A DNA stretch of 64,000 bases from an uncultured Paracoccaceae bacterium (lineage in GTDB: Bacteria > Pseudomonadota > Alphaproteobacteria > Rhodobacterales > Rhodobacteraceae), in contig CANMPL010000005.1 of the NCBI GenBank assembly GCA_947499715.1, positions 124,001 to 188,000 of the forward strand, written 5' to 3'. A program made the translations under genes and the position numbers. Within the stretch, counting starts at the first letter, position 1. Each line of letters begins with the position of its first letter. Under the pieces are notes generated by a model that worked only from the letters and a program-made list of their open reading frames with translations, made no database searches and was not told where the DNA came from. Of the stretch, positions 26,379 through 34,876 are shown piece by piece.

Positions 26379-26807
26379 CTATACATTAGCCGCGCATTGC
26401 GCCCCAATGGCTGCCAATGCGGCTTTTGCGACCGCGATGTCTTGATCCGGGCTGCCAGAGCCGACGCCGATGCCGCCGACCAGTGTGCCGTCCAGATAGA
26501 TCGCCAGACCACCGCCCAGACCCGTGACCGCGCCGCTGGTGGCAGCGGCGATGGCTGGGCGGACATGTTCGGGGATTTCGGCGCTGTCGGTGCCGATGGA
26601 GGCTGCGGTGCGCGCTTTGGTCCGGGCGCTGCGGGTTGAAAGGTATTTGGCACCGGTCATGCGGATTGAGCCCAGCACATCGCCGCTTTTGTCCACGATG
26701 ACGATGCATTGCGGTTGGCCGATCTGTTCCGCCTCGGCCACGGCCGCGTGCAGCATGGTCAGCGTGGCGGTATGGGTAAGCTCGATCGTCGGTTTTGAGA
26801 ACGTCAT
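26379..26807 (-). CDS. GlcG/HbpS-like heme-binding-type protein
   Basis: The 142-residue protein matches the GlcG/HbpS (PduO C-terminal-like) fold: AVAEAEQIGQPQCIVIVDKSGDVLGSIRM, then ARTKARTAASIG and a Gly-rich LGGGLAIYLDGTLVGGIGVGSGSPDQD. No signal peptide is present. Homologues bind heme, corrinoid or degradation products; the function here is unknown. The start overlaps the SMP-30 stop (ATGA). It is the last gene of the LacI-controlled sugar operon, and its 3' end lies 66 bp from the IS30 element. Confidence 0.82.
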   Translation of the reverse strand: MTFSKPTIELTHTATLTMLHAAVAEAEQIGQPQCIVIVDKSGDVLGSIRMTGAKYLSTRSARTKARTAASIGTDSAEIPEHVRPAIAAATSGAVTGLGGGLAIYLDGTLVGGIGVGSGSPDQDIAVAKAALAAIGAQCAANV

Positions 26808-27727
26808 AGCGGAGAGACGCCGTTGACGTTGAGGTAGACCGCATAGAGCGAGGTTGTGCCGCAGATGAAGAGCCGGTTCAGCTTGGGTCCGCCAAAGCAG
26901 ACGTTTGCGACCAGTTCGGGGATGTGGATCTTGCCGATGAGTTTGCCGTCCGCGCTCAGGCAATGCACGCCGTCAGCAGCAGAGGTCCAGATCCGCCCTG
27001 CCCGGTCCACGCGGAAGCCGTCAAAGACGCCTGCGGTGCAATCGGCCAGGACATCACCACCGGATAGCTTTTCGCCGGCGACCTTATGGGCGCGGATATG
27101 CGCGGGACCATCTGCGTCATGGGTGATGCCAGTGTCGGCGATGTAAAGCAGGCTTTCATCGGGCGAAAACGCAAGGCCATTGGGTTTCACGTAATCGTCG
27201 GCCACGATGGTGGTCGCACCTGTGTCGCCGTCAATGCGGTAGACGTGGCAGGCACCAATCTCGCTTTCCGCGCGGTCACCTTCGTAGTCCATCAGGATGC
27301 CGTAGCTGGGATCGGTGAACCAGATGGAGCCGTCGGATTTCACCACCACGTCGTTGGGGGAATTGAGGCGCTTGCCGTCAATGCGATCCGCCAGCACGGT
27401 GATGCTGCCGTCGTGTTCGGTGCGGGTGACGCGGCGGGTCAGGTGTTCGCAAGAGACCAACCGCCCTGCCCGGTCGATGGTGTGACCGTTGGCGTTGTTG
27501 GAAGGCTGCCGGAAGGTCGAAACAGAGCCATCGGTGTCGTCAAAGCGCATTATCCGGTTGTTGGGAATGTCGGACCACAGCAGATAGCGGCCAGCAGCGA
27601 ACCAGACCGGGCCTTCGGACCAGCGCGCGCCGGTCCAGAGCCGTTCGACCCGCGCATGACCAATGAAACAGGTGCTGAAATCGTCATGAAGGGTTTCAAA
27701 ACCGGTGCCGTCGATGTCGCCAAACAT
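26804..27727 (-). CDS. SMP-30/gluconolactonase family lactonase
   Basis: The 307-residue beta-propeller has the family's segments: WSEGPVWFAAGRYLLWSDIPNNRIMRFD (metal-ligand Glu in EGPVW), RLNSPNDVVVKSDGSIWFTDPSYG (Asn/Asp ligands) and VKPNGLAFSPDESLLYIADTG. Enzymes of this family hydrolyse sugar lactones such as gluconolactone or xylonolactone. No signal peptide, so cytosolic. Placement in the sugar ABC operon points to an oxidative pathway in which the imported sugar is oxidised to a lactone and then opened; no dehydrogenase is in the operon. Confidence 0.88.
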   Translation of the reverse strand: MFGDIDGTGFETLHDDFSTCFIGHARVERLWTGARWSEGPVWFAAGRYLLWSDIPNNRIMRFDDTDGSVSTFRQPSNNANGHTIDRAGRLVSCEHLTRRVTRTEHDGSITVLADRIDGKRLNSPNDVVVKSDGSIWFTDPSYGILMDYEGDRAESEIGACHVYRIDGDTGATTIVADDYVKPNGLAFSPDESLLYIADTGITHDADGPAHIRAHKVAGEKLSGGDVLADCTAGVFDGFRVDRAGRIWTSAADGVHCLSADGKLIGKIHIPELVANVCFGGPKLNRLFICGTTSLYAVYLNVNGVSPL

Positions 27728-27730
27728 GGG

Positions 27731-28405
27731 TTATCCTTTGCTTTGTGCGTTGCCGGGGTGGCGTGGGTCGTCGCCCCAGATGGCTTGGTAGGTGTCCACG
27801 GCCATACCGCGATTTTGGAAGATGATGAACAGGGCGGTCAGCGCTGTCCACCAAAAGGTCAGCGTGATCCACATCCAGCGCGGGCCATTGGCATCCCAAA
27901 GCCCCGCAAGAATGGCCGCGATGGCGGTGAAAAGCAGCGCGTAACCGAGGGATTTGTGCAAAACCTCAAACCGGCGGCGCCAAGGGGTCATGTCGTAATG
28001 GTGGCCACGCGGGCTGCCGTCCGGGGCGAGCGCCGTCGGGCCACCCTTGGAGCCGCGCAGGAGGCCAAGACCGGTTTGGATAACAAGGCCGATCAGGACG
28101 ACATAGCCAAGAATGCGGTGCAGGCTGAGATCCACAGTGTCGATCGGGAGCACAAATGCGAGGCCCAGAATGGAAATCCCAAAGACCACGGTCTGACCCA
28201 TCCAGTGACTGCGCCACCAGACCTGATTGTCCAGCTCGCGCGGCCAGTCCTGACCCGGCATGATCTTAAAGAATCGGGCGATCAGTATGGCCAATGGGGC
28301 AAGGATACCCCAGCCGAGCACCATTGCGCGGGCGTGCCACGCAACGGCGGATCCAACCGCATGGGCACGGTCGGGATCAATTGGAGAGATCAGCCAATCC
28401 CACAT
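27731..28405 (-). CDS. b561-type membrane cytochrome
   Basis: The 224-residue protein has about five membrane segments with histidines placed as in b561-type cytochromes: His24 (AWHARAM), His67 (RSHWMG), His96 (LHRILGY) and His150 (LHKSLGY), enough for two heme b groups. A soluble loop (about 118-145) separates the third and fourth segments. It would carry electrons across or within the membrane. The start overlaps the permease stop (ATGA). Why a sugar uptake operon encodes a cytochrome is not evident; it could accept electrons from a sugar oxidase. Confidence 0.75.
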   Translation of the reverse strand: MWDWLISPIDPDRAHAVGSAVAWHARAMVLGWGILAPLAILIARFFKIMPGQDWPRELDNQVWWRSHWMGQTVVFGISILGLAFVLPIDTVDLSLHRILGYVVLIGLVIQTGLGLLRGSKGGPTALAPDGSPRGHHYDMTPWRRRFEVLHKSLGYALLFTAIAAILAGLWDANGPRWMWITLTFWWTALTALFIIFQNRGMAVDTYQAIWGDDPRHPGNAQSKG

Positions 28406-29358
28406 CAGCCTTTGACGGCCCCGGCGGTCATGCCGGTGATGATCTGGCGCGAGGCAAAGAGCGTGAAGATGATGGGCGGGATTGCGAGCAGCATCCCCGT
28501 GGCCATGATGACCCCCCATTCGACGTTGAATTCGGACATATTGTTCACGATCAGGATCGGCACGGTCTTGGTGTTCCGATCCGATAGCGCAGAGGCGAGC
28601 AGGTATTCGTTCCACGCGATGCGGAAGGTAAATATGGCCGCCGCCGCGAGGCCCGGTTTGATCAGTGGCAGGACCACAAGAAAGAAGACCTGGAACGGGC
28701 CAGCGCCGTCGACACGCGCGGCTTCTTCTAAGGAACGCGGGACTTGCACGATGAAGCTTTGCAGGATCCAGATCACGAAAGGCAGGTTCATCGCCACGTA
28801 GATCAGGATGATGCCAGAGTGGGTGCCCGCAAGGCAGACGTCCCTCCTGCCCCCGAATGTGTCGCGGATCAGGCCGCCGATCAGGCCGTCACGGTCGAGG
28901 CAGAATTCGTTGTTCCAGAGGCCGAAGACCGGGACCAAAAGGACCGCCGGGGGGACCATGCGGACCATGAGCGTGGTGAGCGAGACCGTATCGCGGCCCA
29001 TGAAGCGGAAGCGGACGAGTGCATAGGCCGCCATGCAGCCGATCACGAGGGTTAGCACGGTTGAAACGAGCGCAATGATCAGCGAGTTGATAAACGCGCC
29101 GCCGAATTTGAGCGAACAGAAGTCTATGTGTTCGGGTTCGTACCAAAGCACGTCACACAAAGCCGTTTCATAGTTCTGGATTGTGGGCAGAAAGATCATG
29201 CCAGTGGCACCCGAAATGATATCAACGTCCAGCTTGAAGGAATTGACGAACATCAACAGCACGGGGCCGACGGACATGACCACCAAAAGCGTGATCAGGG
29301 CATAAAAGGCCGGGTGCTGGCGGTTGGGGGAAGTGGCCATGTTATGCGTCCTCTTCAA
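28405..29358 (-). CDS. carbohydrate ABC transporter permease (MalG-type)
   Basis: The 317-residue permease has six membrane segments and the EAA loop SLEEAARVDGAGPFQVFFLVVLPLIKPGL typical of MalG/UgpE. It has a longer periplasmic loop near the middle (LWNNEFCLDRDGLIGGLIRD) with extra cysteines. It overlaps the upstream permease by 17 bp and forms the second transmembrane subunit of the importer. Confidence 0.92.
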   Translation of the reverse strand: MKRTHNMATSPNRQHPAFYALITLLVVMSVGPVLLMFVNSFKLDVDIISGATGMIFLPTIQNYETALCDVLWYEPEHIDFCSLKFGGAFINSLIIALVSTVLTLVIGCMAAYALVRFRFMGRDTVSLTTLMVRMVPPAVLLVPVFGLWNNEFCLDRDGLIGGLIRDTFGGRRDVCLAGTHSGIILIYVAMNLPFVIWILQSFIVQVPRSLEEAARVDGAGPFQVFFLVVLPLIKPGLAAAAIFTFRIAWNEYLLASALSDRNTKTVPILIVNNMSEFNVEWGVIMATGMLLAIPPIIFTLFASRQIITGMTAGAVKG

Positions 29359-30253
29359 CGGCGGCGCGGATGCGGGCGGCGCGGGATTCCTGCCAGCGGG
29401 TGAAGGCGAACATCGCGACCGTCAGCAGCAAGAGCAGCATCAGCAGATAGTTTGACATGGCTGCAGCGACGCCCAGTTCGCGGAATTCGGTGGCGGTGCG
29501 GCTGATCCGCAAGGCGAGGATCTCGGTCGAGAGGCCCGGCCCGCCTTCGGTCATCACTAGGATGACTTCGAGCACTTTGAAGGCGTCGATCAGGCGCAAA
29601 AGGCCAGTGACGATCAGGACGGGCATCATCAACGGCAATTTGATGTGAATGATCTGCTGCCAGCCGGTGGCCCCGTCGATGCGGGCGGCTTCCAGTGCGG
29701 AGCGTGGCAGCGATTGCAGGGCGGCAAGCGAGAGGATGAAGATGAAGGGCGTCCATTGCCAGATATCGGCGATGATGACAGAGCCAAGCGCGTATTGTCC
29801 CAGCCAGTCGACCTTGGGCAGCCCCCAACTGTCGAGGAACCTGTTAAAGGTGCCCACGGTCGGGTGATACATGTAGCGCCACATCAGGCCCACAACGACG
29901 GGGGCAATCATCATCGGCAGGATGAACATGGTGCGCAGCACCGACATGCCGCGAATTTCACGATCCAGCAGCAGGGCGAGGCCCACGCCAATAATCATCT
30001 CGAACGTGACGACAAAGAAGGCAAAACGCAGGGTGACGCCAAGGCTTTCGCGGAAGTTGGGGTCGTTCCAGAGGGTGATGTAGTTCTTGAGGCCGACAAA
30101 TTCAGCCTCGCCAATGGTTTGGCTGGGGTTCCAGTCGCGGAAGCTGCCCCAGACCATGTAGCCCAGCGGATAAAGCAGTGCGATGGCCATGATCACGGCG
30201 GCGGGGGCCATGAACATATAGGGCGTGAAACGATTGGCCATGGAACGGTTCAT
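29342..30253 (-). CDS. carbohydrate ABC transporter permease (MalF/UgpA-type)
   Basis: This 303-residue permease carries six membrane segments and the EAA loop RSALEAARIDGATGWQQIIHIKLPLMMPVL. The segment TEGGPGLSTEILALRIS is typical of UgpA-type proteins. It is the first transmembrane subunit of the importer and lies 75 bp downstream of the binding-protein gene. Confidence 0.93.
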   Translation of the reverse strand: MNRSMANRFTPYMFMAPAAVIMAIALLYPLGYMVWGSFRDWNPSQTIGEAEFVGLKNYITLWNDPNFRESLGVTLRFAFFVVTFEMIIGVGLALLLDREIRGMSVLRTMFILPMMIAPVVVGLMWRYMYHPTVGTFNRFLDSWGLPKVDWLGQYALGSVIIADIWQWTPFIFILSLAALQSLPRSALEAARIDGATGWQQIIHIKLPLMMPVLIVTGLLRLIDAFKVLEVILVMTEGGPGLSTEILALRISRTATEFRELGVAAAMSNYLLMLLLLLTVAMFAFTRWQESRAARIRAAVEEDA

Positions 30254-30328
30254 GACGGGCGTCCTTGCGGGGGTGGTGGTTGAGGGCTGCGCGAAGGTGA
30301 CGCGCAGCCCAAACGGAACAACGGGAGG

Positions 30329-31657
30329 TTAGTTCCAGGTGTAGTAGCCAGCCTCGTCCATGGTGACACGGGCGCGTTCCGCGACACCATCGAGGGCTTC
30401 TTGGATATCAAGCCCCTCGGTCAGGACTTTGGACAGCGTGGTGCCCAGATCGGCGTTGATCTTGCCCCATGTGGGGATGATCGGACGCCAGTCAGGGTCG
30501 GCGTATTGCAGCGCCTCACCGAAGGTTGCCATGTGGGGGAACTTGGCGTTCACATCAGCGTCTTGGTGGGTCGAGAAGCGAGACGGGTTGCCGCCGGCCA
30601 TGGCGACAAGCTTGTCACCTTCTTTTGAGGTCAGCCATTGCATCAGCAGGAAGGCCGCCTTTTTATGCTCTGCGTTGGCGGGGATGCCGATGCCAAAGCC
30701 GCCGGTCTGGCTGGCGCGTTCGGTGCCCATGGGGTGCAACGCCCAGCCGACCTGGCCAACCACCTGGCTTTTGTCTGGGTCGTCGATCTGACCGGCGACG
30801 ATGGTGGTATCAAGGAACATGGCCGTATCGCCGTTGAGGAAGGCACCCAATGCCTCACCAAAGCCGAAGTTCACAGCGCCTTCAGGACCGCAATCAACGA
30901 TCTGCTTGAGCGCTTCTGCCGCGGCCACGCCTTCGGCGTTGTTGACAACAGGTTCCCAGTTTTCATCAAAGATCGCGCCGCCAAGTGGGTTGAGGTGCAA
31001 CAGGAATGCGTGGGCCGCATGGTGGCCCGATGCTGCACGGGACGACAGACCGCCCATGCCGGGTTCCAGTTCCGGGATCTGGCAAGCGAGTTCCAGCATT
31101 TCGTCGTAAGTTTCAGGCACTTCGAGCCCGTGCTTTTCAAAGATGTCTTTGCGGTAGCCAAGCACGGATGTCTCTGACCCATATGGCAGGCCAAAGAGCG
31201 AACCCGTGGCACCAGACAAATAACCGCGATCCCCACCGGCAAAACCGATGTTGTAGACGTAGCCGTCGATCAGGTCGGCAGCGTCGTATGATGGATCGGA
31301 CAGGGCCGGGTTCATGAAGTATTTCGCAAGGTTTTCGAGCTGATCAGCATAGACGTAATCGGCCTTGGAAAAGACCACGTAAGCGATCAGGTCGTATTCG
31401 CCTTCGTCCTGGGCAAGCTCCAACGTCTGGCGCTCGCGCATCTTGAGGTAGGGTAGTTGGTCGACCTCAACCTCGATGCCCGTTTGCGCAGTGAATACGG
31501 GCAAGATCTGCATGACCGCGTCGTAGTGTGGGTGAGCGGGGAAGTTCACGATCAGCGTCGTGCCTTCGTAGTCCGCGTATGGATTGGACAGCGCCGTTCC
31601 GGCCATAAGAGCGGCTGTGGTGATCCCCAGAGCGCCTGATTTCAATGTAAATTTCAT
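30329..31657 (-). CDS. sugar ABC transporter substrate-binding protein
   Basis: The 442-residue family 1 solute-binding protein has a signal peptide (MKFTLKSGALGITTAALMAGTALS) and typical features (PYGSETSVLGYRKDIFEKHGLEVPETYDEML; FGFGEALGAFLNGDTAMFLD; LLMQWLTSKEGDKL). It binds the sugar in the periplasm. The start at 31657 follows GGGAGGACACT; a frame start 18 bp upstream lacks such a site. The substrate is not deducible; genes downstream suggest a sugar that is oxidised via a lactone. Confidence 0.92.
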   Translation of the reverse strand: MKFTLKSGALGITTAALMAGTALSNPYADYEGTTLIVNFPAHPHYDAVMQILPVFTAQTGIEVEVDQLPYLKMRERQTLELAQDEGEYDLIAYVVFSKADYVYADQLENLAKYFMNPALSDPSYDAADLIDGYVYNIGFAGGDRGYLSGATGSLFGLPYGSETSVLGYRKDIFEKHGLEVPETYDEMLELACQIPELEPGMGGLSSRAASGHHAAHAFLLHLNPLGGAIFDENWEPVVNNAEGVAAAEALKQIVDCGPEGAVNFGFGEALGAFLNGDTAMFLDTTIVAGQIDDPDKSQVVGQVGWALHPMGTERASQTGGFGIGIPANAEHKKAAFLLMQWLTSKEGDKLVAMAGGNPSRFSTHQDADVNAKFPHMATFGEALQYADPDWRPIIPTWGKINADLGTTLSKVLTEGLDIQEALDGVAERARVTMDEAGYYTWN

Positions 31658-31685
31658 AGTGTCCTCCCTTTGCATGATTGGGCCG

Positions 31686-32774
31686 CTACAGCGCGGCCTC
31701 AGTTTGGCGGTCGAACAGATGGACCCCGTTCGGATTGACCGCGAATGTCAGTGTTTGCCCCAAGGCGACGGGTGTTTCAGAGTTCACCTCCACCATCACC
31801 TTGGCCGGTCCGCACCTGCACAGCAGGACCGATTGCGCACCGACATATTCAGAAACCATGACGTCCAGCGACAACGCATCCTCTGCGCTGGCATCGGCGT
31901 CAAAGTTAAGGTCAGAAGGGCGGATGCCCAGCGTGACCTGCTTGTTTTTGTGAGCCTTGGCGGTGGCCGCGCGTTCGCCCTGCAACCGCAACGCAAAGCC
32001 GTCGCCTTTGATAAAGGTCCCTGCCCCGGTGTCTTCGATATCACCCTCGAGGAAGTTCATCGGCGGCATCCCAAGGAAACCGGCCACGAATTTGTTGACC
32101 GGCTTTTGGAAAAGTTCCTTGGGCGTGCCCTGCTGTTGGATGTAGCCGCCGTGCATGACGACGATCCGGTCGGCGAGCGTCATCGCCTCGATCTGGTCGT
32201 GGGTGACGTAGATCATGTTTTTCTGCACGCGCTGCGACATCAGCGCCAGTTCGGCGCGCATCTGACCGCGCAGCTTTGCATCAAGGTTTGAAAGCGGTTC
32301 GTCAAACAGGAACATGCTGCTGTCTTTGGCCAAAGCCCGCGCCATCGCGACCCGCTGACGTTGACCGCCAGAGAGTGCGCCGGGCTTGCGCGCCTGAAAC
32401 TCTGTGAGGCCAACCATGTCAGCCACTTCACGGACCTTCTTGTCAATCTCGGCCTTGGGGCGTTTGGCCAGACGCAGCGCGAAAGAGATGTTTTGCGCGA
32501 CGTTCATATGCGGGTAAAGCGCATAGTCCTGAAACACCATCGCAAGATCGCGGTCTTTCGGTTCCAGGTGGCTGACGGGTTTTCCATCAACGTAGATTTC
32601 ACCCTCTGAGACGTCTTCGAGCCCCGCAATCATCCGCAAAGTCGTGGATTTACCACAACCCGACGGCCCGACCAGCACGGTGAATTCATTATCCTCCATC
32701 TGGAGGTCGACCCCATGGAGGACCTGCAGATCGCCGTAGCGCTTGATCAGGTTATCAAGGTGTATGGTTGGCAT
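31686..32774 (-). CDS. sugar ABC transporter ATPase (UgpC/MsmK-type)
   Basis: The 362-residue ATPase has Walker [10 protein letters not shown], signature LSGGQRQRVAMARAL, Walker B MFLFDEPLSNLDAKLR and a C-terminal regulatory TOBE-type domain (about 240-362; LGIRPSDLNF). It drives sugar import. It is the first gene after the LacI operators; the ATG at 32774 fits the conserved MPTIHLDNLIKRYGD start. An upstream in-frame extension would run through the operator and is rejected. Confidence 0.93.
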   Translation of the reverse strand: MPTIHLDNLIKRYGDLQVLHGVDLQMEDNEFTVLVGPSGCGKSTTLRMIAGLEDVSEGEIYVDGKPVSHLEPKDRDLAMVFQDYALYPHMNVAQNISFALRLAKRPKAEIDKKVREVADMVGLTEFQARKPGALSGGQRQRVAMARALAKDSSMFLFDEPLSNLDAKLRGQMRAELALMSQRVQKNMIYVTHDQIEAMTLADRIVVMHGGYIQQQGTPKELFQKPVNKFVAGFLGMPPMNFLEGDIEDTGAGTFIKGDGFALRLQGERAATAKAHKNKQVTLGIRPSDLNFDADASAEDALSLDVMVSEYVGAQSVLLCRCGPAKVMVEVNSETPVALGQTLTFAVNPNGVHLFDRQTEAAL

Positions 32775-32794
32775 GGTCGTCCTGTCGTTCAAAT

Positions 32795-32830
32795 TGTTAC
32801 CGGTCACATTAAGCGATGTGACCGGTAACA
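32795..32830. promoter_or_regulatory. double LacI-type operator before the sugar operon
   Basis: Two inverted copies of the same operator face each other: TGTTACCGGTCACA at 32795-32808 and its exact reverse complement TGTGACCGGTAACA at 32817-32830. Each copy is itself nearly palindromic around ACCGGT, as expected for LacI/GalR proteins with a central CpG. Centre-to-centre distance is 22 bp, about two helical turns. They lie 21 bp upstream of the ATPase gene start and would block its promoter. Confidence 0.8.
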
Positions 32831-32874
32831 CAAGTGAAAACTTTTCGGACTTAACAGGCTGAAAACCCGAGCGA

Positions 32875-33915
32875 TTATTTCGCTGGGCGGGTGCTGGCGC
32901 GGAAGGTCAGTTCCACATCCACGATGGCATGATGATTCTTTGTCGGGGTCGATTCTGCGTCATTCAACAAGGTCGCGATCATCTGGCCCGTGGTGTCGCC
33001 GATGGCCTTGGGATCGACCGTGACGGTCGAGATGGCCGGTGTTGAAAAGCGCGAGACCTCAAAGTTACCAAAGCCTGCAACGCCGATATCGCCCGGCACG
33101 TCACGCCCCATCGCGGTCAGCGCAGAAAGCGCGCCAAAGGCCGGGGCGTCAGAGACGCAAAAGATACAATCGGTGTCGGGAAACTGGTCCAAAAGGGTTG
33201 GGATCGCGGCGGCGCCATCCTCGATTGAAAGCGGCGGCTTGCCATAGCGCAAAAGCCTGTGGGCCGAGAGCCCTGCCCCGGCCATCGCGTCCGCAAAGCC
33301 ACGGCGGCGCGCAGCACCACGGGTCCAGGCATCTTCGGCCTCTCCCAGAAAGGCGATATTCCGATAGCCAAGGTCAATCAGCCCTTGGGTCATCTGTGCG
33401 GCAGCGGCCCGATTGGAAAACCCAACGGTGTGACCCACTGGATCTTCGGGACGTTCCCAAAGCTCGATCACTGGGACATGGGCGTCAGACAAAAGCTGAA
33501 TGGTGCGGTCGGAATGGCCGTCATAGGACAGCACAATCGCCTCTGGCCTGCGGCGGAGCATGGTTTCGACCAGTTGTTCTTCACGCTCGGCGGAGTAATC
33601 GGTGTAGCCCAGCAGGATCTGCATGCCGATGCTTTCCAGCCGTTGGGTCAGCGCCTGCACGGTTTCGGCAAAGTGCAGGTTGTTCAGCGACGGCACCAGC
33701 ACGGCGACGAAACCGGACCGTTTGGTCGTCAGGCTGCCTGCCATTTGGTCAGGCACGTAGTTCATGTCGCGCACGACCTTGAGGATCCGGTCACGCGTTT
33801 CTTGGGAAACGGGGCTGTCTTTGCGCAAGGCACGGCTGACCGTCATGCGGCTGACACCGGCGGCACGGGCGACATCGCGCATGGTCACGGTGTTGGGTGA
33901 GGTCGGTTTGGCCAT
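32875..33915 (-). CDS. LacI-family transcriptional regulator
   Basis: The 346-residue repressor has the LacI helix-turn-helix and hinge (VTMRDVARAAGVSRMTVSRALRKD, then NYVPDQMAGSLTTKR) and a periplasmic-binding-like sensor domain (VAVLVPSLNNLHFAETV; NIAFLGEA; PGDIGVAGFGN). It is transcribed with the same polarity directly upstream of the sugar operon. Matching operator sequences are found in front of its own start and in front of the ABC ATPase, so it probably represses both and is released by the imported sugar or a derivative. Confidence 0.93.
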   Translation of the reverse strand: MAKPTSPNTVTMRDVARAAGVSRMTVSRALRKDSPVSQETRDRILKVVRDMNYVPDQMAGSLTTKRSGFVAVLVPSLNNLHFAETVQALTQRLESIGMQILLGYTDYSAEREEQLVETMLRRRPEAIVLSYDGHSDRTIQLLSDAHVPVIELWERPEDPVGHTVGFSNRAAAAQMTQGLIDLGYRNIAFLGEAEDAWTRGAARRRGFADAMAGAGLSAHRLLRYGKPPLSIEDGAAAIPTLLDQFPDTDCIFCVSDAPAFGALSALTAMGRDVPGDIGVAGFGNFEVSRFSTPAISTVTVDPKAIGDTTGQMIATLLNDAESTPTKNHHAIVDVELTFRASTRPAK

Positions 33916-33925
33916 GACCGAATAG

Positions 33926-33939
33926 TGTTATCGGTCACA
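33926..33939. promoter_or_regulatory. third LacI-type operator, before lacI
   Basis: TGTTATCGGTCACA differs by one base (T for C) from the operator copies at 32795-32808. It lies 11 bp upstream of the regulator's start codon, suggesting autoregulation. The imperfect centre (ATCGGT instead of ACCGGT) predicts weaker binding. Confidence 0.7.
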
Positions 33940-33967
33940 CCGGGGGTCAAGCCCTAAGCGGCAACAG

Positions 33968-34759
33968 CTATGCCCCCATGAAGCCTGCATTGAAGAACCG
34001 CCCCTTGACCAACCACGCGAGGCCAAAGGCCATCAGGCCAATCGCCTCGCACCAGAACGTCAGGTTCAGGCGGTTCCAGAACGGCACGTCGGTCACAAGA
34101 CCGGCGATGAAATACACGAACAACCCCGCTGACGTCACAAGGATCACAAGGGCGCAACTGCGGTAGATGGCATTGCGCAATGCCTTGATGATTTTGATGT
34201 TGCCCGTCATCGGATTGATGTCCGAAGCGCTGACAAGCGGAAAGACGAACCAGCAGAAATAGATCATCATGCCAAACAGCAATGACGCAGAGGCGTAGTG
34301 GATATAGTCCACAAAGGGGAAGGCTTGGAAACCCGGGTCCGTGCCCATGATGAGCGGCAAATCTGTGGTCACAAGCGTGAATGCGCGGGCGGTGAATGCG
34401 CCAATTTCGCATCCCGGTTGGGTGGTTGGAAAGAACGCCACGCTAAATGCCGCAATGCCAGCGATGGTGGCAAGGACGTTGATCCGGCGGGTTTCGCCGC
34501 GATAGGCGACAAGCATGGCACCGGCAAAGGCCAGCGCAATGATGAAAAGATCCCCTGACAGGCGGGCATAGTAATAGTGGCTGAGGCTGTCGCGGAAACA
34601 GGACTGATTAAACGAGGTGTCGATGAACCAAGCCAGAAAAGGCAGAGTCAAACCAATCAGCCCCACAACCGAGATACGGCGACGCTGGGTGCGCAAAGCC
34701 TCTGATTCAGATTGTTGTAGCCAAAGGGGGTCGACGGGTTTGTTAATTTCGGCGGCCAA
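33968..34759 (-). CDS. polytopic membrane protein of unknown function
   Basis: The 263-residue protein has about seven hydrophobic segments. A short motif near the first loop, [21 protein letters not shown], is reminiscent of a widespread uncharacterised membrane family. There are no catalytic or transport motifs I can name. It is divergent from fumC with a 117-bp gap and lies between the sugar regulator and fumC without obvious functional link. Confidence 0.75.
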   Translation of the reverse strand: MAAEINKPVDPLWLQQSESEALRTQRRRISVVGLIGLTLPFLAWFIDTSFNQSCFRDSLSHYYYARLSGDLFIIALAFAGAMLVAYRGETRRINVLATIAGIAAFSVAFFPTTQPGCEIGAFTARAFTLVTTDLPLIMGTDPGFQAFPFVDYIHYASASLLFGMMIYFCWFVFPLVSASDINPMTGNIKIIKALRNAIYRSCALVILVTSAGLFVYFIAGLVTDVPFWNRLNLTFWCEAIGLMAFGLAWLVKGRFFNAGFMGA

Positions 34760-34876
34760 TTGGTGCCTCCTTCAAATGGGTTAGAATATGCACATATTTC
34801 GCGCGGTGTCATGAATTGCCTTCGCCCGGGTGGCGGGCTATCCCTTGCGCAACACAGCAGCAAAAGGGCCATACCC

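Noticed and set aside
27086-28801. A 571-codon open frame on the plus strand across the lactonase, cytochrome and permease genes.
   Set aside because: It is antisense to three genes with clear family motifs and correct overlaps. The long openness is due to GC-rich codon bias in the shadow frame.
32775-32831. A 19-codon N-terminal extension of the sugar ABC ATPase.
   Set aside because: It would translate the LacI operator; the conserved ATPase N-terminus begins at 32774.
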